DNA from: Saturnia japonica
Taxonomy: Eukaryota > Arthropoda > Insecta > Lepidoptera > Saturniidae
Reading direction: 5' to 3'
Assembly (NCBI GenBank): GCA_033032175.1
Contig: CM065318.1
Span: 13,950,001-14,014,000 of the forward strand
DNA: 64,000 bases
Shown here one piece after another: positions 46,850 through 57,317 of the stretch. Each line of letters starts with the position of its first letter. The stretch's first letter is position 1. A model generated the notes under the pieces. That model was not told the DNA's origin. It ran no database searches and worked only from the letters and a program-made list of their open reading frames with translations. The position numbers and the translations under genes are program-made.

Positions 46850-48595
46850 ATCTATACAACTAATAAAATTGAAGTGTCTGTTTGTAATGTCAAAATAACA
46901 GTTTTTTACTAAATGCATATGAAAGTATATACGATACCTAATAACAAAAAGCCCATTTTTCAAATTCTTGTCTGTCTGTATTTCTGTTTGTTCCGGGTAA
47001 TCTCCGAAACGGTTGGACCGCTTTTGACGGAACTTTCACTAATAGATAGCTGATGATATAGGGAGTAACTATTTTAAAAAAAGAATTAGGGTACCACACA
47101 AATAAAAAAAACCTGATCATGGTGAATCAATTCGAGTGCTTAAATGGCTTATGCTGAGTAAACCATAAGAGATATAACAAATTAATGTACTAAATAATCA
47201 TAGGCATTAAAAAGACATACAAAAAAGTCTGAGGGAGTATACATCTATCTTCTAAGGAACACCCACAATAATCATTTTTGTCTTCAAAATATTCGAGACC
47301 GGGGGAGCAAGATTCGCGCGGGCATTCTGTAGTCCACATAAAAATAACGTGAGTAAATAATATATAAAACTCGTAAGGGTTAAAAGATATAAATAATTTA
47401 CTTCAATTGATATAGTTTGACGGAACTTTCACTAATAGATAGCTGATGATATAGGGAGTAACTATTTTAAAAAAAGAATTAGGGTACCACACAAATAAAA
47501 AAAAACCTGATCATGGTGAATCAATTCGAGTGCTTAAATGGCTTATGCTGAGTAAACCATAAGAGATATAACAAATTAATGTACTAAATAATCATAGGCA
47601 TTAAAAAGACATACAAAAAAGTCTGAGGGAGTATACATCTATCTTCTAAGGAACACCCACAATAATCATTTTTGTCTTCAAAATATTCGAGACCGGGGGA
47701 GCAAGATTCGCGCGGGCATTCTGTAGTCCACATAAAAATAACGTGAGTAAATAATATATAAAACTCGTAAGGGTTAAAAGATATAAATAATTTACTTCAA
47801 TTGATATAGTTTGACGGAACTTTCACTAATAGATAGCTGATGATATAGGGAGTAACTATTTTAAAAAAAGAATTAGGGTACCACACAAATAAAAAAAACC
47901 TGATCATGGTGAATCAATTCGAGTGCTTAAATGGCTTATGCTGAGTAAACCATAAGAGATATAACAAATTAATGTACTAAATAATCATAGGCATTAAAAA
48001 GACATACAAAAAAGTCTGAGGGAGTATACATCTATCTTCTAAGGAACACCCACAATAATCATTTTTGTCTTCAAAATATTCGTGACCGGGGGAGCAAGAT
48101 TCGCGCGGGCATTCTGTAGTCCACATAAAAATAACGTGAGTAAATAATATATAAAACTCGTAAGGGTTAAAAGATATAAATAATTTACTTCAATTGATAT
48201 AGTTTGACGGAACTTTCACTAATAGATAGCTGATGATATAGGGAGTAACTATTTTAAAAAAAGAATTAGGGTACCACACAAATAAAAAAAACCTGATCAT
48301 GGTGAATCAATTCGAGTGCTTAAATGGCTTATGCTGAGTAAACCATAAGAGATATAACAAATTAATGTACTAAATAATCATAGGCATTAAAAAGACATAC
48401 AAAAAAGTCTGAGGGAGTATACATCTATCTTCTAAGGAACACCCACAATAATCATTTTTGTCTTCAAAATATTCGAGACCGGGGGAGCAAGATTCGCGCG
48501 GGCATTCTGTAGTCCACATAAAAATAACGTGAGTAAATAATATATAAAACTCGTAAGGGTTAAAAGATATAAATAATTTACTTCAATTGATATAG
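46850..48595 (-). repeat. Family L repeat, reverse, expanded by a tandem array
   Basis: The start (46850-47022) is the reverse complement of the right part of 52063-52595: atctatacaactaataaaat, then the tgtctgtctgtatttctg run and tccgggtaatctccgaaac. From 47023 the remainder of the element is present four times in tandem. The normal ctagctgtgccc terminus is missing: after tctgtagtccac each unit continues into about 80 bases not found in the other family L copies. Confidence 0.85.
47023..48595. repeat. Tandem array, four units of 393-394 bp
   Basis: The units are 47023-47415, 47416-47809, 47810-48202 and 48203-48595. Each starts tttgacggaactttcactaa and ends acttcaattgatatag. Differences that I can see: unit 2 has one extra A in an A-run (so 394 bp), and unit 3 has cgtgacc where the others have cgagacc. 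Near-identity implies very recent amplification or homogenisation. A stretch of about 310 bp per unit derives from the family L interior and the rest from its altered edge. A collapsed or expanded assembly is possible. Confidence 0.93.
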
Positions 48596-48820
48596 CTCAG
48601 GTATTTAACTATTTATCAAAAGCTTAATTCTTTCGATTGTAATCAACAGAGTTAATTAAAAACAAAACAATTAGGCTGTCAACTGATAAAGCGTATAGAT
48701 TATTTAAATATGTTTCCTTGATAGCGCTATATATTTTACTAATCTGACATAAATTCCCGGTTATGAGGAAAACGTGACCATGGTCTGCGCTCCTAAAACA
48801 TATAATATGTACCTTATGGA
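48596..48820. other. Short non-coding spacer
   Basis: AT-rich DNA between the tandem array and the next repeat. Nothing was recognised. Confidence 0.5.
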
Positions 48821-49134
48821 CTAGCTGTGCTCCGCGGATTCACCCGCGCTAAATATAGGTTATACATGCCTGTTCATTATAATATATGATAATTACTTGC
48901 TTCCTTACTGGCAGATTGTTTTACGTTCATGCCCACTGCTCAGTTCCTAACACTTGTAGCGTGATGTTATATAGCTTATAAGTCCTTTTTAAACCTTCCT
49001 CGATAAATAGGCTACAAAATGCAAGTATAATTTTTCAAATATGATTGATAGTTTCAGACATTAATTAGCGCTTTTAAGCAAACAAACAAAAACCTAATCT
49101 TTTAAGCTTTATTATCACTATAGACTAGTATTAT
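48821..49134 (+). repeat. Interspersed repeat (ctagctgtgctccgcggatt), copy 2
   Basis: It starts ctagctgtgctccgcggatt and contains cactgctcagttcctaacac, then taggctacaaaatg. It ends gactagtattatag, the reverse of the layout at 23297-23584 and 61772-62058. Confidence 0.72.
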
Positions 49135-51804
49135 AGAAAATAATAAATATGTTTAATATATTAATAATATGGGATACTACGAAGTATTTAGCAATAATAA
49201 TTCGCTCAAGTAGATTGGGTAATGTCTATAATGCTTAGACGAATTGTTATTAATGAGGATTTTTGCCAGGATAAATTATAAAAATAATTCGTAACAAGAA
49301 TAAACATTTCAAAATTTGTATATTAACCAATAGAGTACCGTGAGGTTTTAAATCTAAATAGCAATCGATCTTAGCTGTAACGCTTGAACGAAGATCGTGT
49401 CTAGACTTTAGACAAATGTATTGTGAGACCATATATACAAATGTACTCTGTGTGTGAGACTCTCATTTCACAAATGCGATGTCCTCCTTGAAATATATGA
49501 CTAAATCTCTCATGATTGACTTGACATTGGCAGAATTCGTATTTACGATACGCCATTTAAAAAAGTTTAAGTTAGTTAGTAAATGCTTAGAGTACCGAGC
49601 TTAATTAAATAACATTAGAATATAATATCTCAATTTCTACAGTTCCAACAACAAGTTTTAAAGAGTTTGTAGAAAGTATGCAAAACCTTTGGTTATCAAA
49701 ATATATCAAATCGAAATCTTACGTCTTAAAATAGAAAAAATATGATACGGTTCTGATGAAATTTAAAGTGTTTATAAAGACCGTCCATGTTTGATACGAT
49801 GTAACTAAATCTATTTCATATATCTTCCGGCGTAATCAGAAAGATTGCGCTTTGAATTCCCATGGGTGTGTAGTTTATCTATATCTAATCTTATCCGTGT
49901 TGGATAGTTTTAGTCGGCAGTCGGCACAGACTTCAAACGAACGTACGTTCGTGCGAGTAGTGATTAAACAAACAAGGTTCAGTGTCAGTAAATTGCACGG
50001 CTATAACTTAAACTCATAAAAGCCCGATAAATTTAAAATAAATTACAATCAATGAACAAACGACTTTATCGATATATGTACCTACTTATTTAAAAATAAG
50101 TGATGTAACGTACACATTATTTGTTTTTAACGATAAAGAAATGTTAAATATAATGTCCTAAATTGATATAGAAAACAAATACATTATTAATCTTCCGGAC
50201 CATAGTTGATTTTAGAAGTACTTTAGCTTTACCATAAATTATTTTTTATAATATTTAAGAAACACAAACAATTATAACATATCGTCATTTAGTTTTTAGT
50301 TAATGAGGTTTAAAGATTTTAATTTACTATTAATGCACATAGGACACTGAGATTAATTATAAGAAGTTTTTTATTGTATGATTTTATTGTACCTGACATC
50401 TATTAATAATATAATTAATAATTTTAAGGTGGCGTTGCAATAATATTAAAGAGAAAAGTTAGTTGTTAATATTGCGTTGTAGAAGACACTGTGTCGCTCC
50501 TAGGTGGCACGGGGTATCTGGTCTAGAAATGTGCTCTTTTCTTTATAGTTATGTATCATAATCGATAACATCTACACAGTAAAAAAACAACACGGGAGAT
50601 AACATTTAATAAACGATAAAAAAGTGGATGCATGTACTTATGTATACGTGTTATAATGTATAAATTTTGTCATATAACATCGAGTGTGATTCTTCACCAC
50701 AATAAAACAAGAAGCAAGAATAAGCAGCTACTTCATAGTTAAAATTCTTAAAGTCTCATAATTTTTTCATAGCGAGCCCAAAGAAGCACAAGAAAAACAT
50801 ACACAGTGTTGTTAAAACCTAATTACAACAAAAAATAAAAAATTAATAGCGAATTTCTAAATTTAAATAATTTACTTAAAATGTCTTCTTCTTTTCTATA
50901 TCTTCTTCTGGCAGTAAGTCGACGAATTATTCATGTGACGAGTGTATCATATTGTGCACATGAGGTTAATTGTTAAATAGTTTTAAAAAAAATCGACTTA
51001 AGAAAATCGTTTCCCGACGTCACAAAAATGTACTTAAAATTGGTCATCCCCGGGAACTCAGTTATTAAAACTCTCTTTTGATGAAATCTCTGCATACCAA
51101 CTTAAAAAGAATTATTTTACGTATAATACCTACTTTTAGTTTAAAATCACAACTGAATGTTTTAAAAATGAAACAACAGTTATGATAAAAACATCATATT
51201 TATTTTCTGAAGTAGTTATTTTAATACATTCGCAACTATAATTATACGCTATAATATTAAAGCCTCTTTGCGAGTATGTTAAACCGTTACTTTCAGCGAT
51301 TTCCTGTGAAATTACGTCCAATTGAATGAACTTTTGTAACCGAACCGACTATGTAACCAACATAAAATAATAATTAATCTATGTGGTAAAGTTTTGAGTA
51401 AAGATTTAATTACTGAAGAACCATAGTTTACAGTAACTATAAAGTACCAGAATCTCCAGTTACTGAACTTTTTGTCTACCATAAAGGCTTTTGATTTGTA
51501 GACAGAGCTTAGATTTTTTTTCTTTTTTTTCCTTTTTTCCTGTCTTCAATCACACAGTACCTAAATCAAATATTTTGCGGTACGATGATGTGGTTAGGTT
51601 TATTAGTACATATTTATAATATCATTGTTTTTACTAAACATTTGCTTCGAGTTAATATTAGATATGTTTACAAAATTTTACTAGCAAATATTTTTTTAAA
51701 TTTAAACAATATGTTCTCAACCTTGACCAAAACCAAAATTTGACCTAAAAAGTAACTAAAGAATTATTATACCTTTAGTATACATGTAACTATCACTTGA
51801 ATGC
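49135..51804. other. Non-coding DNA; promoter-like motif near 49.9 kb
   Basis: Mostly AT-rich. At 49912-49990 a denser segment holds tcggcagtcggcacagactt, a perfect 14-bp palindrome cgaacgtacgttcg (49938-49951), gtgcgagtagtg and ttcagtgtcagt, reminiscent of insect core promoter or 5' exon sequence. The rest has T/A runs (51509-51540) and short frames without domains. Confidence 0.35.
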
Positions 51805-51962
51805 AAATGAAATTAAAATGGGACCACCCTTGATGTATCCCTTATTCAACAAAAAAATGATCATCCAAATCGGTTCATAAACAAGGAAGTTATGGCTGAG
51901 CATCCATTAAAAAAACATACATTTCGAATTAAGTAACATCCGTCTTTTTTTGAAGTGGATTA
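51805..51962 (-). repeat. Interspersed repeat family B, reverse copy
   Basis: It reads (plus) aatgaaattaaaatgggacc, aaatcggttcataaacaagg, aagttatggctgagcatcc and tccgtctttttttgaagtgg. This is the reverse complement of 24613-24809. Confidence 0.75.
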
Positions 51963-52062
51963 AAAAAACATCACTTCATGGTGATCTTTCAAACAGTGTT
52001 GGAGTTTATCAATCTCATACAAAAATACAATATATTGTATAAACATACATTTTTATATATTA

Positions 52063-52595
52063 CTAGCTGTGCCCGTGGTTTCGCTCACGTGGACTACAGA
52101 ATGCCCGCGCGAATCTTGCTTCCCCGCTCCCGGCTATTTTAAAGACAAAAATGCTTATTGTGGATGTTTCTTAGAAGATAGATAATATATATTCTCCCGG
52201 ACTTTTTTGTAGGTCTTTTTAATTCCTATAATTATGTAGTACATTAATTTGCTATACCTCTTATGGTTTACTCAGCATAAGCCATTTAAACGCCCGAATT
52301 GAATCACCATGACCAGTTTCTTTTTTATTTGTGCGGAACCCTAATTCTTTTTCTAAAATAAAAGTAGCCTAAGTTACTCCCTATATCATCAGCTATCTAT
52401 CAGTGAAAGTCCCGTCAAAATCGGTCCAACCGATTCGGAGATTACCCGGAATAAACAGACAGAAAGACAGACAGACAAAAATTTTAAAAATGAGCTTTTT
52501 GTTCTAGGTATATCTTAAGTACTTTCATATGCATTTAGTAAAAAAAAACTGTTATTTTGACATTACAACACTTCAACTTTATTAATTGTATAGAT
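52063..52595 (+). repeat. Interspersed repeat family L, full-length copy
   Basis: It starts ctagctgtgcccgtggtttc and ends aactttattaattgtataga. Internal blocks are cgcgcgaatcttgcttcccc, the tgctatacctcttatggttt block, catcagctatctatcagtga, and a gacagaaagacagacagaca run. It is the reference copy for the truncated copy at 45524 and the tandem array. No open frame is present, so it is non-autonomous. Confidence 0.8.
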
Positions 52596-54657
52596 ATTAA
52601 TTATTTTTAATGTATGTAGTAAATATAAATATGTAATAATAAAAATGGTAAAGTACGTCCATAAAATTACAGACAGGAAATATTATGCAAGTGCCACGCG
52701 CCTACTCGTAACAGGTGAGGTACTTGTAACATAAATGACAATAATATCGTGCGCGATCATAAATATATATATATTATACCACATCTATGTGCGCGATATC
52801 GTTACATGTATTCATCCAAACTGTTCGATGTATAATTATATAGAAGATATTATGTACACAACAATTATTGAAATACTGTGGTAGAAACAGGAGTTAAAAT
52901 TATTTTTTTAATAATTATAACGTAGCATAAATGTTTAACTTTTCGATTGTTAATTTGTATAACATCGGAAAGAGCCAAAGTAAAGGATTTGAAGTATTCT
53001 GTTAAGTGAGTATTTATTAAGTTGGTTTCCTTATTATACTTGTAATGTTTATGTACTAAGTAGTATATATTTATATTAATTAGATAAAGCAAACATGTTA
53101 TTGAAATTGTATTTTTCTTAGCGCATTTAATAAAGGGTAAAATTATATATTTCTTTAATTGTGTAAAAATTATTCGTGATTTATAAATACGCCAAAGAAG
53201 TATAACTTCTTACAGGCGTACATAAAGTACAATGTGTATTTAAAAAAATCAATTTGACTTCATTGCTAGGTTGTGTTGATTTTATCTCTCATTCATCTTT
53301 AAATGAATGAAGAGTACATTTTGGTTATAGTGAAAATCTTGAACACCGTCAAAATATTGACTAGGGTAGCAGAAGTGATACAGAATGCGGCGAAGCAATT
53401 CTGGAAATGGCTGCGCCGGTCGTGCCAATTACCATTGCACGTCTAGTATAATTTACGATATAATGTCTGATAGCCGCACGCTCGACGCTTCCACTGTAAT
53501 ATTACTAATGTACAATATAAAGTCTTCCATAACATCATTTAAATATAATATTGTAGTGGAATCTTAAGTTACGAGTTTATATATTTCAAATGTACGGTTA
53601 AATGTTTGTTTGAGTTATCTAGAAATACTTAACTACTTTGGCATTATCTTAATTGGGCTCATAATTACTGAACTGTGTATTGCTGATTAATAGCGTAATT
53701 AATCTAAAGATTCAACGTGTTTATTTTGTTATAAGACATATTAATCATGCAGTTCGTTGCATCCTATACAGCATTATATACTATCTGCGTAAATAACTGT
53801 ACACAGTACACAACAATATCAGAGCAAAAAGAATTATATTAACAGAATTTTTTAAATCTACTTATACGTGTTGATTAAATATCACTTTATTACTTTGTCG
53901 AGCCTCGGGTCGATTATAGCTGAAGCCATGATTTGTTGACAGTTCTTGCTTTTCCAGGAGTAGGTAATTATAGACAAATTATGTTAATCTAATTTCAAAA
54001 CGAGTGTGCAATTGTTTTAGTTCATAATGTAATTTCTTTCTGGTAAACGGCTCAAAAGAATAATCTTTTACTTTCCAGGTTTATCTAGATGATTCGTTTC
54101 GTTTTCACACAATTTTTTATTTATATTCGAAAGTCGCTGTGTAGTACTGTTTGTCACACTTGACTAATTCGTAAACTATAATCTTCTTTCATTCTTTTTG
54201 TTCTTTAAGTAACACGTATTACATAATAGTTTAATAATTAAAATATTATTCACAAGTGAGTGCTGTCTCCATAAACAAATGTCGGGTTAAGTCTATCAAT
54301 GATGCAATCCATCAGGCGAATGTCTCAATAACTCAGCGGTAAATGTCACCTTGTGTTTGGACGTTACTCATCAATCAATAAATTCATTAATGCTATTAAT
54401 TCTGGCATTAGACAGGTAATCGTTCTCTTGCGTAATTTATAATAATTTAAGATGTCGAAAGGCTAATTCAAAAGTAATGTAATATCGTTCATAATTCATA
54501 CACAAATGGACGGTGTATACTTCCTTAGTGGCGGGGTACTCTAAACTTTATCGTGTCAACTTTTGCCGCTACCTATAGGTAACTATTTAACATCATGCAG
54601 TTTGGAGCATTCTATACAAAACGTTTATTTCCTTAATTTGACGACCTATTTATTCTA
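52596..54657. other. AT-rich non-coding DNA
   Basis: The atatatatat run near 52764-52774 is the only simple repeat of note. The open frames at 52865-53092 (minus) and 53385-53567 (plus) carry no domain. A patch at 53385-53440 (cggcgaagcaattctggaaa) is less AT-rich. Confidence 0.4.
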
Positions 54658-54817
54658 CATATCGCACGTCTGACGTCACAAATAATAATAGGTCATTGGC
54701 ATCAAAAACCATGTTTGAGATAATCGCGTTGTAAAGGTTCAAATGTCCTAAATTATGATTATCTCAAACATGGTTTTTTTTGGAGATAATACCTTATTGT
54801 TTGCGTCGTGCGATATG
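54658..54817. repeat. 160-bp foldback with perfect 22-bp inner stem
   Basis: The inner arms 54704-54725 (starting aaaaaccatgtttgag) and 54757-54778 are exact reverse complements around a 31-nt loop. The outer arms 54658-54667 (catatcgcac) and 54808-54817 (gtgcgatatg) also pair perfectly, and the region between is imperfectly complementary (for example acctattattatttg against accttattgtttg). It could be a small foldback MITE or a transcribed hairpin RNA precursor. I see no target duplication around it. Confidence 0.85.
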
Positions 54818-55719
54818 CAACACTCGTATCGCTACCCTATAGGGAGAATTAGATTAATTTAAGTGATTATTTTCGACAAAAGCAACAGTAAGTTTTTACG
54901 TACAGCAAAATTCACTGTCACTGTTTTTTATTTATTAAATACTGATACAGGCTTATCTTTTGAGTATGATCAGAGACCTCGGCACTTTTCATGTATGTGA
55001 AAAATTCGAAAGAGAAATTATTACATTTTTCTGTTACTGACGTTTTGAAATTTAGATGCACTTATGAGCTTTATTTTTCAGGATAATTTTGAGATGAACT
55101 AAAGTCGCGGGTAAGAACAAAAGACAAATCATATTGTAGATATTATGCCAAAGCAATAAGATATAAACTACTCTATTATTAAAACTATTTTATTAATTAT
55201 TTTACTATATGTCTATGCCCTGTTACAAATCTCATTGTTTTGTTAATATGTTTAATCCTATAAACAGACCTGATTATAAAAAAATAATACAAACGTAATA
55301 TATTAAAACGAAGCGCCAATGTTTTAGTCGGCCATCTTGGTCATGCAATGTCAATAAACAGATGTGATATATGTAAAAACAATTAACGATTTATATTAGT
55401 GGTTATCTATATAAGAAAATTTTTCTACAACTACCATTAAAAACTTTATTAATTATGAAACCATACCTAATACATTCTCCTTAATACCATGTTTGACTAC
55501 CTGCTCATAAGTTTTTTATAGAGCGCGGCCGACCCAAGTTTAAAAATTAAGTGTTTAAATTTTAAATTAATTACACACTGCGCAGTGCTATGCCATACCG
55601 GTTCTTAAAAATCGGTTAAGTGTGAGCCAAACTTGCGCACTGAAGATTTCGTACCACTTTTTATACAATATACATATTTATGTTATGTATTTGTCAAAAA
55701 AAAAAATGTTTGTTTTATT
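54818..55719. other. AT-rich non-coding DNA
   Basis: No gene, RNA or repeat was recognised. A run of A lies at 55696-55707. Confidence 0.45.
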
Positions 55720-55908
55720 AAAAGACTTCAAAGTAGAAGGAGGTTCCCAATTCGAATGTTTTTTTTATGGATGTTGAGCCATAACTTCTTTGTTTAAGAG
55801 CCGATTTAGAGGTATTTTTGTGTTGGAATTGGAATACCTCAAAGGTGTTTTCATTTTAATTTCATTGACATTGGACCTTGAACTTCGAAGATACACTAGA
55901 AGACTCCT
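55720..55908 (+). repeat. Interspersed repeat family B, copy 4
   Basis: It begins aaaagacttcaaagtagaag and includes gccataacttctttgtttaa, gccgatttagaggtat, catttcattga-like and gaagatacactagaagactc. It has the same orientation and block order as 24613-24809. Confidence 0.78.
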
Positions 55909-56265
55909 CAAATAATTGAACTAAGTTTTCTTATTTGCAAAAAAAAATTCTTATTCAGTTCGGGATCATTTGAGAGAAGCCCTTCACTCACGCTTGAACG
56001 ATTTTTATACTCACAATTTTCATAGAGAGCAAAGAAAGTTGAAAAAACACGTTTCATTAAAGGAAAAACGTTTTCGTGTGATCTCATGAGAAGATCCTTT
56101 TTTGATACTAAACATTAAATTAATATATGAAAAACAAACAGTCATTATATTAACATCATGTAGTAAATATCTAATTTTTGTTACGTACATACTTGGCTGA
56201 CTATTATTTATTGCTATGTGGTAGTTAATTTTTGTCTTCAATTAAGGATTAAAAACTACATTAAA

Positions 56266-56911
56266 TACAGTGTAAACTCTTTATAACGAAACTCAAAGAA
56301 CTGAGCATTTTTTGTCGTTATAGAGAGTTATCGTTATATGGAGTGAACAAAAAAACAACCAAATTAACAAGAATTTAGAATCTTAGATAATAAATGCTTA
56401 TAAATTATTGTTTACACATATAGTCTGATAACTTTGTCTGAGGTTTTTTGCTATGCCAGTACTTGTTTTGTATTATTTTATGTATTCTATTCATATCTTC
56501 TTCTATCAAACTTTTTCGTCAACACTAATCGCTTTCCGTTTACTGGCCATGTTAACAGTTTCAAAGTAGGTTTACGACTGATAATACGATAGGTACCCAG
56601 TATGCATGGTCGAAGACCATCACTTCCGAGAAAACAATGCGTCATACTGCACGTGTTCAAGGCAATTAAGGATAACAAAAGCTAGACCGACCTCGGATGT
56701 TTCGGAGCTTCAAAGTCTTTTGTTACCTGATAATAAACAATAATACCGATAATAAATATTTACTGTCTAAAAATATGAACACATTTCTTCGTAATAGAGA
56801 ATGGCGTATCGCTATAAAGAGTGCTTTCAATATGTGGGTTTTAACGCAAACCAACCAAGTTGGGCTCACTTCATCGTTATAAAGGATAACGTTATAAAAG
56901 TTAACACTGTA
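56266..56911 (-). mobile_element. pogo/Tigger element, internal deletion derivative
   Basis: A TA dinucleotide flanks each side (56266-56267, 56910-56911). The left end reads CAGTGTAAACTCTTTATAAC. The right end in reverse complement reads CAGTGTTAACTTTTATAACG, so the TIRs match except for one substitution and one indel over about 20 bases. Subterminal ttatcgttata-type motifs occur near both ends. The interior holds only the first codons of a transposase on the minus strand. 642 bp with TIRs and TA duplication identify a pogo-group Tc1/mariner deletion derivative, moved by a transposase encoded elsewhere. Confidence 0.85.
56509..56550 (-). pseudogene. First 14 codons of a Tigger-type transposase
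   Basis: On the minus strand from the ATG at 56550 the frame reads MASKRKAISVDEKV, the typical opening of a CENP-B helix-turn-helix domain, then two stops (TGA, TAG). All downstream coding sequence is missing. It shows that this element derives by internal deletion from an autonomous Tigger-like parent. The longer 63-codon frame at 56487-56678 in another register is spurious. Confidence 0.65.
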
Positions 56912-57290
56912 TATATTTTTTGATGATTTAAATAATTTCTTCAAGAATAAGCGATAAAGTAGTGTTCATATCTTTTAAATTTAAGTTTATGTTTCTGTCG
57001 TTAAGCAGAGTTCGCGTATACAATTAATTATAATTAATTAATTAACTACTATTATTTACTGGATAATTCTTATTTAGTCATAAAATTAAATTAGGTAAAT
57101 TAATTTACTCAATATATATTTAATGCAAAACTTTGCATTTTTGCATACTAATTTTTTTACTTAATTTTAATTAAGTAACGTGGGTTTTGTTTTGTTTTAA
57201 GGAAAAACAGTAAATTTAAAATTCAGTTTTTTAACTAATTATCTCTACTATTCACTTTTATGGAAATTTAGACTAAGCAATCATAAGTCA
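56912..57290. other. AT-rich non-coding DNA
   Basis: It holds aattaattaattaattaact-type low complexity and nothing else that I recognise. Confidence 0.5.
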
Positions 57291-57317
57291 GATAGGATAC
57301 TAATCCTACTAATATAA
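57291..57317 (+). repeat. Left piece of an interspersed repeat split by a LINE
   Basis: The sequence aatcctactaatataa (57302-57317) is the usual start of a common lepidopteran repeat. It should continue as aagtttatatgtccgaatg, which instead appears at 59147, beyond the RTE insertion. Its last 11 bases are the target duplication. Confidence 0.65.

Noticed and set aside
47023..48595. CRISPR-like or coding tandem repeat
   Set aside because: The units are 393 bp, head to tail without spacers, and in eukaryotic DNA; stops occur in all frames.
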